From: Chloranthus sessilifolius
Taxonomy: Eukaryota > Streptophyta > Magnoliopsida > Chloranthales > Chloranthaceae
Assembly: GCA_021018995.1 (NCBI GenBank)
Contig: CM037588.1
Span: forward strand, 93,594,765 to 93,658,764
DNA: 64,000 nucleotides
Direction: 5' to 3'
Part shown: positions 47,159-58,654 of the stretch, piece after piece
How the letters are laid out: each line of letters begins with the position of its first letter
How positions within the stretch are numbered: position 1 is the stretch's first letter
Notes under the pieces: model-generated
The model's input: only the letters and a program-made list of their open reading frames with translations
Database searches by the model: none
What the model was told of the DNA's origin: nothing
Translations under genes and position numbers: made by a program

Positions 47159-47361
47159 GTATTCAATGTAGACTCATCAACTCCTCGGTTTAACAAATGA
47201 TTCCTTCCCCTTGACTTAAAATTGAGAGATTTCATCACTAAATCATTATTTTCCTGCTATCTACAAAACATACTTACAAATCATTATTAACTGGCTCAAG
47301 AGGTCCATCAAAGGTCAGGTTAGGAGGTGAAAAATAGTATTTTTCACTGATTAAAAGCAGT

Positions 47362-47800
47362 GTTGTAGCTAATGGTCCATTCGAGCTGCTTCATTGCTGC
47401 ACACATAAAGTGCTCGGGTTGCTTGTAATGGAAGTGTTGTAGCTGTCATGTGCTCAACTTTAACTGCTGAAGCTGGTGGTTTGTCAGCTATTCTATATAA
47501 TCAGCTGTAGCAGCACTCCACTAAGCTTGGGCTCCACTTCTCTATCTATACAAGCTTTCTAGGACCCCCAGGCATGACAAATGGCCCCTACGGTGTGGAC
47601 CACCATGGTACACTCTCTGTTCTTCCATCAACTTCAAGACTTGACTTTGAAATTCTCTCTTCTTGACATCCATTATGTGGACTGTTGCACTAAGCTGTGA
47701 TTTATTTCTTACTACAAAAACATACTCAAATGACAATTATTAGATGGCTCAGTAAAGGCTAGGTTAGGAGGTGAAAAGTGGCATATTTTAGTGATTAAGA
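47362..47800 (-). mobile_element. LTR of element E, right fragment (U3 end)
   Basis: Continues 14260-15461 beyond element B. It ends with ggaggtgaaaagtggcatattttagtgattaaga, the counterpart of the U3 starts of B, C and G. Next to it on the minus strand is GGTCCGGGGGGAGGTAG, which resembles a polypurine tract. If that is real, E is a 3' LTR with its internal part to the right; otherwise it is a solo LTR within F. Confidence 0.65.
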
Positions 47801-49133
47801 CTACCTCCCCCCGGACCACATAAAAGTGAGGCATGGATCCCAAAATGGCCAAACGCTCCCCAAGCCTGACCTGAAGAAGAGCAGGGCATCCCCTGAAGCA
47901 CTCCACCTTGCCCAAGGCAAAGGCATTAAGACTGCGATAAAGCTCGGCCAACACAAAATGCATCACAGAGCGACCCCCTCCAACCTCTGCCAGTACGTTG
48001 CAAAATGCAAGGGAGAAACTCTCTCCCCCAGTGTAAAAGAGGACCTCCGAGAGAAGGCAAAGAGCAAAAGCGTTCAAATTATGAACATTTCTAATCGGCA
48101 ATAGCAAACACCGGTGCGGTATCAAGGTTGAATTAAATCAAAAGAACACAAGGAGGAGCTCCCATTTCGGTTTGGAGGGAGGGAGAGAGGAAGATTTTGA
48201 AAAATACCTAATTTTTGGGTCTATGCTCGTACTCGACTGGTTTAAACCAATAAATGGCCTAGTGTGTATAATATACACGCTAGGCTCATTTTGTTATCCT
48301 TCTCACCCCTATATATAATAATATGTATACATGTAATAAAAAAAACAACAAAAATATATATATATATATATATATACATATATGTATAAAATAATAATAA
48401 TAAAATAATAAAAATAAGTGGTTTAAAAAGGGTGGCACAGGTCCAAAGAAGTGCATCAACCTCCATTCTATCCACTTGGAAAGTTGTGCTAAAATAAAAT
48501 GTTTGAGGTCAATGAGCATGCTCAAAAACCTCGAACAAACATCAAAAACAAAAAAAATACATAAAACATAAAATAACAAAAATATGTGGCTTAAAAAGTG
48601 GCACACACTCCCAAAAAGCATTGTGACATCGACATTCACTCTGCTTGGGTAGTTGTGATAAATTATCTTCGAGATCGATGAGTTCTCTCAAAAATCTTGA
48701 ACCCTACTTCGCATAGGGGCACCCATGACCGATCAAAAGGGGCAATCAATGCCTCATGAGATTGGCGATAAACTGTGAATCTTCGTGTCTTTGCTTTACG
48801 CTATTCTCTAAATATAGGTTGATCAACCTCCCAGTTGGTGGGCTGTTTTATTCAAAATGAAAGTCAAACATCACACCTCATCAATCATATCGAGGAAACG
48901 AACATTTTTTTCCAACACGTTAGGATTTTACTATTCACACCATCACGATCATGCCCAGTAATGTCGCTAAGCGCTTGGGGATCGATAGCCTTGAGGAACG
49001 AACATTTTTTCCCTGACGTGCAGGGCTTCCGTAAACTTACCATATTACTTTCCAGATGTTTAATTTTTGCTTTGAATATGGCAAACACGTTAGCATTGTC
49101 TTGGGCCTCTTCGGACGTCTCTTTCTTGGGCAT
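47801..49133 (-). pseudogene. Antisense ORF relic, DUF7745-like, of element F
   Basis: On the minus strand 47820-48125 reads ALCLLSEVLFYTGGESFSLA, FCNVLAEVGGGRSVMHFVLA and GCPALLQVRLGERLAIL. This resembles the plant-retroelement domain of unknown function found in Tat/Ogre-type antisense ORFs (DUF7745-like, from memory). A possible start is MPKKETSEEAQDNANVFAIF at 49133, with decayed sequence between, including a (AT)n tract at 48353-48378. It is antisense to the LTR at 49170. Known Tat elements such as Grande carry such an antisense ORF just before the 3' LTR. It is truncated on the left by LTR E. Confidence 0.5.
48353..48378. repeat. (AT)n and AATA-rich microsatellite
   Basis: TA run followed by ATAATAATA repeats to about 48415. 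Confidence 0.9.
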
Positions 49134-49156
49134 ACGATCACTAGTTATCGGATACT

Positions 49157-49167
49157 AAAGAGGGGCA
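49157..49167 (+). other. Polypurine tract before LTR F
   Basis: AAAGAGGGGCA two bases before TGTAGACACC. This is the common arrangement at the 3' LTR of Tat/Ogre/Retand elements. Confidence 0.6.
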
Positions 49168-49169
49168 TC

Positions 49170-50543
49170 TGTAGACACCCAAATTTGGCCCAAGGCTTGA
49201 TCGACACTTAGTTCGAGAAGGGCGTACCCCCGAGTTTCCTATAGCATCTCCCCAAACCCTTAGGATCCTTTCCTAGACCCTTAGGAATCAACCCTAACCC
49301 ATCGAACCCTCCCCGGGCCCACTTTGAACGCTCCGAGGTAGTGGGTATAAAGAGGAGTGACAATGCTTACATAGACCAGTACTACAACTGATCCCTATAC
49401 CCTTGTAAAGAGAATGTTACCAACATTCCAACAAGCTAAGAATCGCCTCAATCCGAGTTGTATATCAAAAGTTATGCAGTTCAAAATTTGTGCAGAAACA
49501 AAGGACATTACACTAACGTGTCATACTAGGCAAAAATTGCCTTCTTCCTCTAGAATTGAGCTCCATAATGGGCTCCAAACTTCTCAGGGACACTGTTCCT
49601 AAGCCTAGCATATATAATATACACCCTAGGCTTCGCTACAATATTTTTTGGGAAAAGGTATGAATTTCACTTTTGGGGTTTAACTTGTTGACCATCCCAA
49701 AGTCTGGGTGGGTTTCTTAAGGATTGTTGTGCCCCCATTAAGCATATTTGCAACCCTTTAGCCATTTGAAGCCCCACCCTATCATCTACAATTAAACCTA
49801 TTTCCCACCTATCTAAGCCTCCAAAACCCTAGAAAACCTTAGTTCTAAGATTACCTGATTGCTAACCCAATTAGCCTTTTAACTATTCACTAATCCTCTC
49901 CTTTTCTATAAATAGAGAGTCACCCCCCATTGCTTAAGGGTGTGAAAATTTTCCAAGAGATAAAAATCCTAGAGAGTTCCCTCTTCCCTTTTGAGCATTA
50001 AACCCCCAAAATTCTAGAACTGAGTTCACCCCTTTAGATCCCATTTTCCATCATCAAACCCTTAGATTTGGCTAGGACTAGGCCATAGCCTTCTTCTCCT
50101 ACCTTCAAGCTCCCAAGCCTTTGAGGTTCTAACCCCATACTCATCCCATTCATTATCGGAAGCTCATTGGAAGCATACCAACACAAGGTCCGCAGTGGTG
50201 CAACAAGGGCCCAAGAGTTCTGGCTCTCACCTCTATTCCTCTACCTTCTTTGCTCTCCTTCCATCCTAGAATTTGAGCCGTTACACCACTGAAATTCTAG
50301 TGATTGTGGGGGCTCAAATAGGATTGTAGTGACTTCAAGCAAGGAGTGTCATTCATTTTTTTTATTTTTATCATTTGGCCATAAGTAGAGACCGCTTAAG
50401 AGCGGTTTGATAGCACCTTCCAGATCGATAACTGAGGCCCCTACCCAAGATCCTTTGGCAAAGACTAGTAAATGGAAGTCATATTTTGGCACTTCGGTGT
50501 TTATATATTGATTTTGAGGTATCTCGGGTCACCAAAAGCTTCA
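49170..50543 (+). mobile_element. LTR of element F (Tat/Retand-like)
   Basis: Begins TGTAGACACCCAAATTTGGC on the plus strand. A strong TATA box CTATAAATAGAGAG is at 49906-49919. Ends before AAGTGGCGACCCC (50543-50555), which resembles the primer site start of Ogre/Retand elements (tRNA-Arg type). So a polypurine tract is on its left and a primer site on its right. No protein-like ORF. The LTR has no palindrome array that I can see, unlike the other LTRs of the window. Confidence 0.6.
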
Positions 50544-50599
50544 AGTGGCGACCCCATCTTTTTTTTTTAAACGAGTGTGCATTGTCATGACGGACCCGT
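50544..50599 (+). mobile_element. Start of an internal region of F, cut by element C
   Basis: TGGCGACCCC followed by a T-run and the C target site CCCGT (50595-50599). It resumes at 63835. Confidence 0.5.
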
Positions 50600-53040
50600 T
50601 GTTGACTGCTTCTGGTGTGCTTTGATTATTGGTTGGTGGTGAAAGTTATTTAAAAATCAAAGACAGAGTAAAACAAGGGGTGAATCCAGCACAACTCAGA
50701 AGTCCTAGGCCTGCAAGATACAGGGTCCTTTGTAGCAAGTTTTGATAAGTAAGAGTTTATCCCACAGGGAAAGGTGATCTAAAGCTCCAAGGGAGCCATC
50801 TCTAGTAGTCCCTCCAGATCTGTCTACAGATCTGGCAGTCCTAGAAGGAGGGGAGTTTAAGGTCACTTATTCTAAGTATTCTAATAACTAAACAACAAAA
50901 AGTGTTGAGAGGATGGATGGAGTGTGGAAAATGAGTATAAAAAAGGGTGAGAAGTATGTTATTGAGCCTAGGTCAGAGAAGTTTTGTAACTCAGATTTAG
51001 ATCTGATGTTATAGAAATCCTATCCATAGGCTACATTATCACCTCTGAGGAGAAAGGATCCAACCCATCACTCTGCCATGATTCCACCCTTAAGGCTATA
51101 ACCTGTCCACTTGAATGGTCACAAATTATCCCATAGGGGAGCCACTATCCAGGGATGGGTCAGAACATAACAAGTAAATCATTGCAGGCACTATTTCATC
51201 CAGGCTACCAGCTCAAGAATCCATAGGGAACCTCAACCTCTAAAGTTCTATATGTGGGGCTAAGGCTGTAGGACCATGATAGCCCAGATACATAGAACCA
51301 GCAAGAGATTGAGTACAACCTTCGATCTAGCTATCCATTGCTTGAGCGAGGCTACAATGGTCCAGTCACCAGCCTACAATCTCTAAAACCAGATCAGATC
51401 TAACATCTGATGGTGGATCTATACAAATATGGGTGAGTCTGCCTCTGTACAATCTCTCACCAGGCTTCTACAAGCTCAGATGTAAACAAGAAGGATCCAT
51501 CTTGGATCGATAGATCAGAATCACCCTAAGGCTATAATCTGTCCACTTAAATGGTCACAGACTATCCCAGAGGTTATCCTCCTCACGGAATCCAAAACAA
51601 AACAAGATTATCGCTGCTACCACCATGCTCACAAGGCTACTAGCTCAAGCTCCCATGGGGATTTCAGATCTAGTGGGTCCTGTGGTGGGGCTAAGGCTGT
51701 AGGACCATGATAGCCTAGACACACAGGTCACTTGGATCTGAGTGGCCCTTAGAATCAGTCCTCCATTGCTTTGAAAAACAGCCAAAGCGATGGCGAATCA
51801 CAAGGCAGCAGCCTTGCACAGAGCATCTCACACACAAACAACATTCCCACAAAGTACAGATCCTATTACAGAACTTCCACTGATCTAATTTAAAAACACA
51901 TACAAAGGCATAGCCAGCAAGTGCTGGACTATGGAGAGAAGGAAAGAAAAAGAAAACTACTTACTGCTAAAAAGAAAGAGAAAAGAAAAATAATCTGAGA
52001 TGGGCTCCCAGATGCCTAAACCTAAGCTCAGGTATGGGTTTATATAGCAGTGGGGTGGCGGCACATTAGGGTTAGGAAACCCTAATTTTAATGATGCCAC
52101 GTGGCTTGATAATGATCCTTGGATGCCTCGGGGCATGTGCATGAAGATTTGAGCATGGGAGTGTGTGCCCTAATTGCTGGAAATACCCAGAAGATCCTCT
52201 GCTGAAGAGATGGAAGTTTAGGGTCAGAGCTTCGCTAGGTAGATGTAGTTTCCCAGACTTGTCGCGTGGTAGCTCTTTGTTCTTCGCTAGGAAGATTTGA
52301 CACTGAAGCTTCAGCCGTCTCGAGGTTGCCTTGGTTTGCTCTTCAGGTAGTCGCGCGGTCGATCGGTCTTCGCTGGGCAGCAGTGCGAGAACTTCGCGAG
52401 CACTTCTCTTTACTTGGACTTCATGAGTTACCTCGCAAGGCTCTTCTGAGTTCTGAACTATGCAAGGTTCTATGTCTCAATTGATATTCGCGAGATTGGC
52501 TTTGCCTTCGCCAGGATGTTTTCTTTCTTGAATGGCGCGATAACTGCGCGAGGTGTTCTTCTGAAAACTGCATCCCGCGGTATGCTGACGGTTGTCGAGG
52601 AATCTTGACTCTCTCTCCTCGTGATTCGAGCAACTATGCGAGATTGAGAGAGTGCACTTTGAACTATGCGACATCTTTGGCGATGTGTTCTACTCTTGAG
52701 CTTCATGAGGGCTACACGAGTTTGAGTTTACGAAGCTCTTTAGTCATTCATCGCATGAGAGGTTCTTTGTAAAGCCTTGGGAAGCTCGGTTGAACTCGAG
52801 GCATATTTCTCTGAATCCTCTAAAGCTTGGGTCATTTGCGAGGCTCATTTCAGTCCGGATTGAGTTCATTCTTCTGAGGGATATCTGGTGCCAAAGCAGG
52901 CTCCTTAACAGGATTCTTGGCCTTATTTCACTACGGATTATTACCTACACAAAACACTTAACAAGAACTTATTAGGTGGCTAAGGGTCTAATCAAAGGTT
53001 AAGTTGAGGGGTGAAAAGTGGTACTTTTCAGGTCTTAACA
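50600..53040 (-). mobile_element. 3' LTR of element C
   Basis: Starts TGTTGACTGCTTCTGG on the plus strand and ends GGTCTTAACA. TATA box TATATAAACC on the minus strand at 52037-52046. GCGCGAGG-type array at about 52220-52870. Two leader hairpins near 51095-51140 and 51530-51570. The ORFs in it are shadows of noncoding sequence. Confidence 0.93.
52220..52870. repeat. Palindromic motif array in the 3' LTR of C (CCTCGCGAGG type)
   Basis: More than twenty words such as TTCGCGAG, GCGCGAGG and CTCGCAAGG. Compared with the other LTR (62990-63640) many differences are CG against TG or CA, for example CTTCATGAGGGCTACACGAG here against CTTCGCGAGGGCTACGCGAG there. Confidence 0.82.
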
Positions 53041-53078
53041 CACCCCCAAACCTAATCTTTGCTAGTCCCTTAGCAAAG
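53041..53078 (-). other. Polypurine tract of element C with adjoining hairpin
   Basis: On the minus strand TAGGTTTGGGGGTG abuts the LTR. Immediately before it is a perfect 8-base stem, CTTTGCTA and TAGCAAAG, with a 6-base loop (53057-53078). Same design as in B. Confidence 0.8.
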
Positions 53079-54918
53079 CTACATTAAATCTACTCTAAAA
53101 ATTAAATGCCACTTTCATAGGGAGCACGGATACATTTAGCATATGTACCAAGCCTTTTAAACCCCTAGGTGATCCCTAGTGGAGGAGTGAAGTCTCCTGA
53201 AGGTTTTCAGTGAAGACACCCACAAACTTCTCAAATGAAATAGTTAACAAAAGTGTAATGTCATCCAATGAGCAGTTAAGGAATCAGATTTAGTCTACTC
53301 TTGAATCAGTACACATAAAAGAAATTTAATTCATTGGTTGCACAGTAACTTAAACAGCATAAACTCTCATGATTGCACAGCATTTCCAGATAATTTGTAA
53401 TCACAGAAAACTGTACAAGTGTGTGTCAGCACTGAGCTTATCCTTATGTCAGAAAATTACGTTAAGGTCATACATAATGCATTCAAGTTCAGACCCAAAA
53501 GAAAGCTCTGCAGGGTATACTCTCATAAAGGTTTGTTGAGGGGTTCAGTTTCTCACAGGCTTAAGAGCAGTTACATCCCCCAACTAGGTTTGTAAGCATG
53601 AGCATAGGCAGAGTTCTTAAGTGCTGACATCATTGTCAGTTCCTCACCATAGATTGGATAATTCCTTATCTTCACATGACAGCTCACTTAACTTTGGATC
53701 ACAAGGGCTTTTAACTGGGCTGTAATGTGGCTTATGGAGTAGGGTTAAAAAGAATGGAAGGTTGAAAAGGGGTTCCAATTTGATAAATCAGTAGGTCACA
53801 GAGGTGGTTCATGACTTCACCTTCCATGATTCAGCTCCCTTCATCTTCTTTGAGATTTTCCGATTTGAAGTGATCAGTTTCTCTTCTTGATTTTGATTTT
53901 CCAATGAAAGTTCCTCTTGACTTCTCTCTTATTCCTCTTCATTATTATTTTTGTTTCTTTTTACTGGAGTTTTCTTCTTTTTATTTTGCTTTTTGCTTTT
54001 CAGAAATGCCACCATGTTCTCAGTTACCATACTGCCAGATTTGTTTAAGATCCTTCTTCTCCATTCACCTAATGTTGACCATGGCTAGTCCATCTTCAAC
54101 TTTGTCTCCTTTACCTTCTGAATTCTCAGAGTGAGGGTAGGTTGAATCAGGTTCATAGGTTCAGGTTCAAGTACTCAGGTGTATTTTGAAGAAATTTAGG
54201 ATTTAAAGCTCAAAGGGGGTATGGACAAGAGCAGTTGCTTTAGGATTGGTCTTTTTAGGCTCAAACTGTCCAAGAGAAGGCCTTGATCCTTTCCTAGGTC
54301 TCATGAGTACTGTCAGTTGTTTCAACTTGGAATTACCTAACTTCTAGTGACCTTATTCTTAGAACTTAAAAGAAATGCCTTAGTTACTCCTCAAAGAATA
54401 GAAAAATTTTGTAGGCCCAATTCTCACTGGTTATGGTCATCCTTTGAACTTTCAAGTATGTCCTCACCTTTTTCTCTCTCTAATGATTCACTAAGTGCAG
54501 ATACAAGTAGGTTTCCTTGGTGATATTATCATGGAAATGTGGAATATTAGAAGTTTATAATGTCTAAGGTTTGCATAAATTTAAACTTCTTAATTTCTTG
54601 ATTCTTAAGTGAACAGAGGTCCATTTCCATATTGCTCAGATGAGTCTGCTGCACTTATGTTAACTATTCCATTGCCAGGGTCTGCCTGCCATACCCCCAA
54701 ACCTATGAGGAGCAGTGTCCTCACTGGTTCAAGGTGAATGTGCAGCAAAACTAATGATGCTAAAAGAAAAGGAAAGAACAGGGAACAGAACACACACAGG
54801 CAAAGCAAGATAGTAAAGACAGGGGAAAAGTCTGAAATATTAGAAATATACAACATACAAGAGAACAGTTGTAAAAGAAACTGAGAAATTCCTAGGAACA
54901 ATCTAGTTAGAATCTGTC
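53079..54918 (-). other. Noncoding 3' region of element C
   Basis: No credible gene in 1.8 kb. Shares many blocks with 17635-19800 of B. An internal polypurine-like module, TACCCCCAAACCTA plus a hairpin TGAGGA/TCCTCA, is at 54692-54723, 230 bases beyond the ORF2 stop. Confidence 0.7.
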
Positions 54919-57900
54919 TTAAAATTTATCCCATCCCATCTTCCTTGCATGCTCTTGTAGGAGAGCCTCTTCTTCTTTCTTCTTTCGTTCCCTCTCTGCC
55001 TTTCTTTGCTCGAGAGTTTTGGGTATGGTAGGAGCCCGAACCCTCATTTTTCTCTTCTTGGGTTCAGGAGGGATCTCCGAAGATTTAGCAGTGGTTGGCT
55101 CAGGGGGTTTGGTGGGAGATTTTCCTTTGGGGCCCTTACCTTTGGAGGCTTGCCCTTGCTGAGGCAGAGGGGGAATAAGAGATGATTGGGTTTGTGCTGG
55201 CTCAGGAGGGGCAACGGGAGATTTGTCTTGGGCTGGCACCTGAGACAGGAGAGGACTTTTCCCTTTTTCTGGTTTAGGGGGAGCCACAGGAGATGGATCT
55301 GGTAATTTCACTATAGGAATGGCAGGGCTCTTCCCTTTCACGGGCTTGCTTAGTGGTGGTGCCTCCTCAGACTGGGCAGATGTTTCTTTTCGAATTTTCA
55401 AAGAGCGACTTGGGGGAGTAGTCCTCTTTGCAAAGAAACTTTTGGCCGAGGATAGGATTGTGCGAGCGGATGAAGGAGCAGCAACAGTAGGTTGGGCACT
55501 GGGATCCGTAGGTGTTGCAGAATCAGAGCCAGAATTAGAAGGAAAGAGCTCAGTAGGGTCTAATCTAAGGGCAGCAGCAGCTTGTCTGCGTTCTTCTTTG
55601 AAAAGTAGGCACCCATGGGGATCATCTTGAGCAGAAGCTCTAGTGACCTTTGGAGGTGGGGATGGAGGGGTCGGCCTTTTGCCTTTTTGGGCTGTAGTGG
55701 CTCTCTTAGAAGTGGGCTTTTTCTTGGAAGGGGTGCGTTTTCTTTTGAGAGCAGGAGAGGGAATAGGGGGGCACTGAGGGAGGAGCAGGAGCTGCAGTAG
55801 GGATTGCAGCAGGAGCAACAGGCTGTGTAGGTACTGCAGAAGGAACCGCAGTAGGCATTTGAGGAGGAACAGGAGGAGCTACCAGAGTGGGGGCTGTGGG
55901 AGTTGTGGGAACAAATTGTGTAGGGCTTGGGGTAGGGGCAGTGGAAGAAGATGGGGCCTCAGGGGGAGCGGTGGCGATGGGGGTGGCCTTTATAGGTTGG
56001 GACAGCAGGAAAGCAACTCTCTGTTCTAAGATTTCAATTTTCTTGTTAGCCCACAGGAGATTGGTATCTGCAAACTCCTTACTGAGTCGGGTGATCTCCT
56101 GAGCATTGTTCAATTTTTTCTCTAATAGCCTGTTGTGCTTTTTCACCCTCTCTGCATTGGCCTTTTCCATCTCAGTAGCCATTCTGTAGTATGTTGCTGC
56201 AGCCTTGTTCGCATTTGATGTCTCTAAAATTGCCTCCCACCCTTTAGAAATATCTCGCAGCTGCTCGTTGTGAGCAAGCTTCAAGTCACTAAGTTTCTAC
56301 AACAAGGGGTATTCGATGGCTTGGCGGAGTTGGGCCATGCCATTGAGAACATCTCTCTTAATATAGGGATTGTCCCTCATGGCATGGAGGAGGGTGAAGT
56401 AGGGAGGGGTGTAGTAGGAGTGTCTGGGCAAGATTGGTAGAAATGGAGTGGAAGGAGGAGATGGTGATGGATCCTGGGGGAGAGAAGTGGGGTTTGTAGA
56501 AATGGTTGGGGTGGTCTGGGTTGAATGGTCAGTGAATTGAGGGGGTGAGAGAAGAGGGGGAATGGAAGGTATGGGTGGAAAATGAAATGAAGGAAGGGCA
56601 GCGGATGTGGATGGTTCAGGGTAAGGGAGGAAGGGGATGGTGAAGGGTTGAACTGGAAGAGTTGGGGTGCAAATAGGGGTGTAATGGGAAAGGTGGATGG
56701 GAATGGAATGGGGTCCGTTGGGTAGAAGTGTTGGTAAATTAAGGGGAGGTAGTATTAGAGGTGGAAGGATAGGGAGAGAGGGAAAGGAGTGGTCGGGTAT
56801 GGTATCATGGAGGAGGAAGGATGGTGGTAAGTCATTGGGGTGGGGTCTGTTGGAACTGGGGAGTCAGAGGTGGAAGGGGGTTGGGTCAATGGGGTGGTGG
56901 GAGGTTGTGTTGGGATTGGTGGGTTTGTCAATGTGTGAAGGATGGATTGTATGGTGGTTATGTCAGTTTGAATTTGGGCTTGGGTCTGTGTGGTGTTGGA
57001 TAGTTGGGTTTGGAGGTCATGTATGAGGGAAAGGATATGAGTAAGGGTATCTGAGGTTGGTTGAGGTGGAGTAGGAGGATAAGAAGGAATAGGTTGGAAC
57101 GGGGAAGTGGGGGCATGATGGAAAGTGGTAGGGGGGGAGGGGGAAGGGTCTGGCGAATGATGTGGTGAAGGGAGAGGAGACTCAGGGAGAGGGATGTCTT
57201 GGGTGGGCAAGGTATCAAGCAAGGTGGTCATGAAGGCTTGGTACCCTGAAGTGGCGGCTAGGTTAAAGTCCAGGGCATGGAGAGGTGGGACTAAGGGTTG
57301 GTCAATAAGGGGTGAGTTTGTGGGAAGGACAGGGGAGGAGGAAGTGGGTAAAGATGAGGCAGGGGTAGTGTGAGAGGTTTTCTTTTTAAGGTAGGTTATC
57401 AAGGGAGGGCTGTCAGGGTGTGGGTCAGATGCTATGGGGAAGACTGGGGTTGTGGATTGAGGTATGGTGGGTGAAGGTGGAGTGTTGTCCTGGGGTTCAA
57501 CACTTTCTTCCCAGGTACGGATAATAGTGGGAGGTGGAATGGAAAAAGGAGATAAAAGAGGGAAAGGGAGAGATGGAATGGGTGAAGAAGGTAGTGGAGA
57601 GGCAAGAGTGGTGGATGGAGGAATTGCTGCAGAAGCAGAGGTGACAGAAGCTCGCGCCATCTTCTTTGGGGCAAGGGTTTTAGCCTTCTTTCTGGGGGCG
57701 GGGGTGGCCTTTGCCACAACAGCTCCCTCTCCCTGCTCTGAGACATTCTAAGCTTCAACCTTCTTCTTCTTCTTCTCGGGATCCATTAGACTTCTGCTGA
57801 TCCCCCATTGTCTTTTAGTAAAAGTGGTGGGAGTGAGGTCAGCAGATAACTCCCCCACTGGTATCTTGTACCCTCCCCTCAGAAGTAGTCTGGTGATGAG

Positions 57901-58654
57901 TCTTCCATAGGGGAGAGTGTGGATTTTTTTTTGCAGCCCCAGCTTCACCATTGTATCCTTCATAGCCTTGAAGATCAACCATGCAGCATTAAATCCATGG
58001 CCCAGAGAGAAGGAATAAAGAGCATCAGCAATTGGTGTCCTCCTTTCTTGCTGATGGCCGGAGCAATAGATATTCTTCCTCAGCACTTGATCAATGAATA
58101 GCAGTTTGAGCTCCAAATCTCTTCTTCTGATGGAGTCCCCTGTGGCTTTCAAGCCTTTGGTAATGGCCTGGGCAATTGTGTCAATGGGGGCACTCACAGG
58201 GGCACCATAACATGCTTGGGATCAGAATCGGTAGGATGCTCATGACTTGACAATTAACTGGGCTAAGCAAAGATCTCAAAATTGTCAACTAATGCAAGGA
58301 GGCTGTTGGGTCATCGACCCTAAGGTGCTAGTAAAAGAGTTGCACTAACCTAGGGTAGGCTAGTGCAGGAATCATTTGCATCAAGGGGAACAACCTAGCC
58401 TTGCGCAAGAACTCGATGGCAGGTGCTGACAACGGCTCAGATTCAAAGAAAGAGATATCGAAAATGGCTTCAGGCCCTAAGGGAATGGAAATGAGGAGCT
58501 CAGAGGGTGTAGAATAATCCGGTGTTGGTGCAGCCATCTCAGGAACCACCTCCTTCCCTTTGTGCTGAGCCGTAGAGGACTTGGCTTTCTTAGGGGTAGG
58601 CTCCACAGCGGCCTTGTCCCTGGCTCTCTTCACAGGTGCGCTTTTAGGAGCCAT
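54919..58654 (-). pseudogene. ORF2 of element C (PF20167-like N-domain, long disordered middle, coiled-coil and basic C-part)
   Basis: ATG at 58654 (MAPKSAPVKRARDKAAVEPT). Lys/Arg-rich N-terminus, then the domain with AIFDISFFESEPLSAPAIEF and YPRLVQLFY; after a damaged stretch (58200-58330) it goes on with FIDQVLRKNIYCSGHQQERR and LPYGRLITRLLLRGGYKIPV (57748-58197), aligned with B and D. Next a Pro/Ser/Thr-rich segment (56755-57717); then EMEKANAERVKKHNRLLEKK and a predicted coiled coil (about 56050-56284); then, in another frame from about 55780, a Lys/Pro/Ser-rich part with KRKRTPSKKKPTSKR and a charged end KAERERKKKEEEALLQEHAR (54919). At least three frame breaks. The basic clusters suggest a nuclear, nucleic-acid-associated protein. 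No signal peptide or membrane segment, so not an envelope protein. Function unknown. Confidence 0.65.

Larger units (their letters stand above)
15462..47356 (-). mobile_element. Element B: complete Athila-like LTR retrotransposon, with nested insertions
   Basis: Flanked by the 5-base duplication GCAGT (15457-15461 and 47357-47361). The order on the minus strand is 5' LTR 47356-43158, tRNA-Asp primer site, gag, protease, RT, RNase H, integrase, motif array, ORF2, noncoding 3' part, 3' LTR 17596-15462. The CACTA element (24637-39173) and solo LTR H (45096-47158) are nested inside. Without these the element is about 15.3 kb. The two LTRs differ at many scattered positions and the genes carry stops, so it is not recent and could no longer move by itself. 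Confidence 0.93.
43158..47356 (-). mobile_element. 5' LTR of element B, split by solo LTR H
   Basis: 43158-45095 plus 47159-47356 together match the 2135-base 3' LTR at 15462-17596. A TATA box (TATAAATAG) lies on the minus strand at 44161-44169, the AACCTCTCGAGAGGTT-type array at 44395-44790, and the leader hairpin near 43705-43745. The U3 edge at 47356 reads TTTTAATC instead of TGTTAATC, a point decay. Confidence 0.9.

Noticed and set aside
48835-49158. 107-codon plus-strand ORF near LTR F
   Set aside because: Antisense to the relic starting MPKKETSEE; no recognisable content.
56697-57026. 109-codon plus-strand Gly/Trp-rich ORF
   Set aside because: Antisense shadow of the Pro-rich middle of ORF2 of element C.
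54919-58654. ORF2 as an envelope protein
   Set aside because: Its position fits env-like genes, but I see no signal peptide, membrane segment or cysteine pattern; the protein is basic, disordered and coiled-coil.
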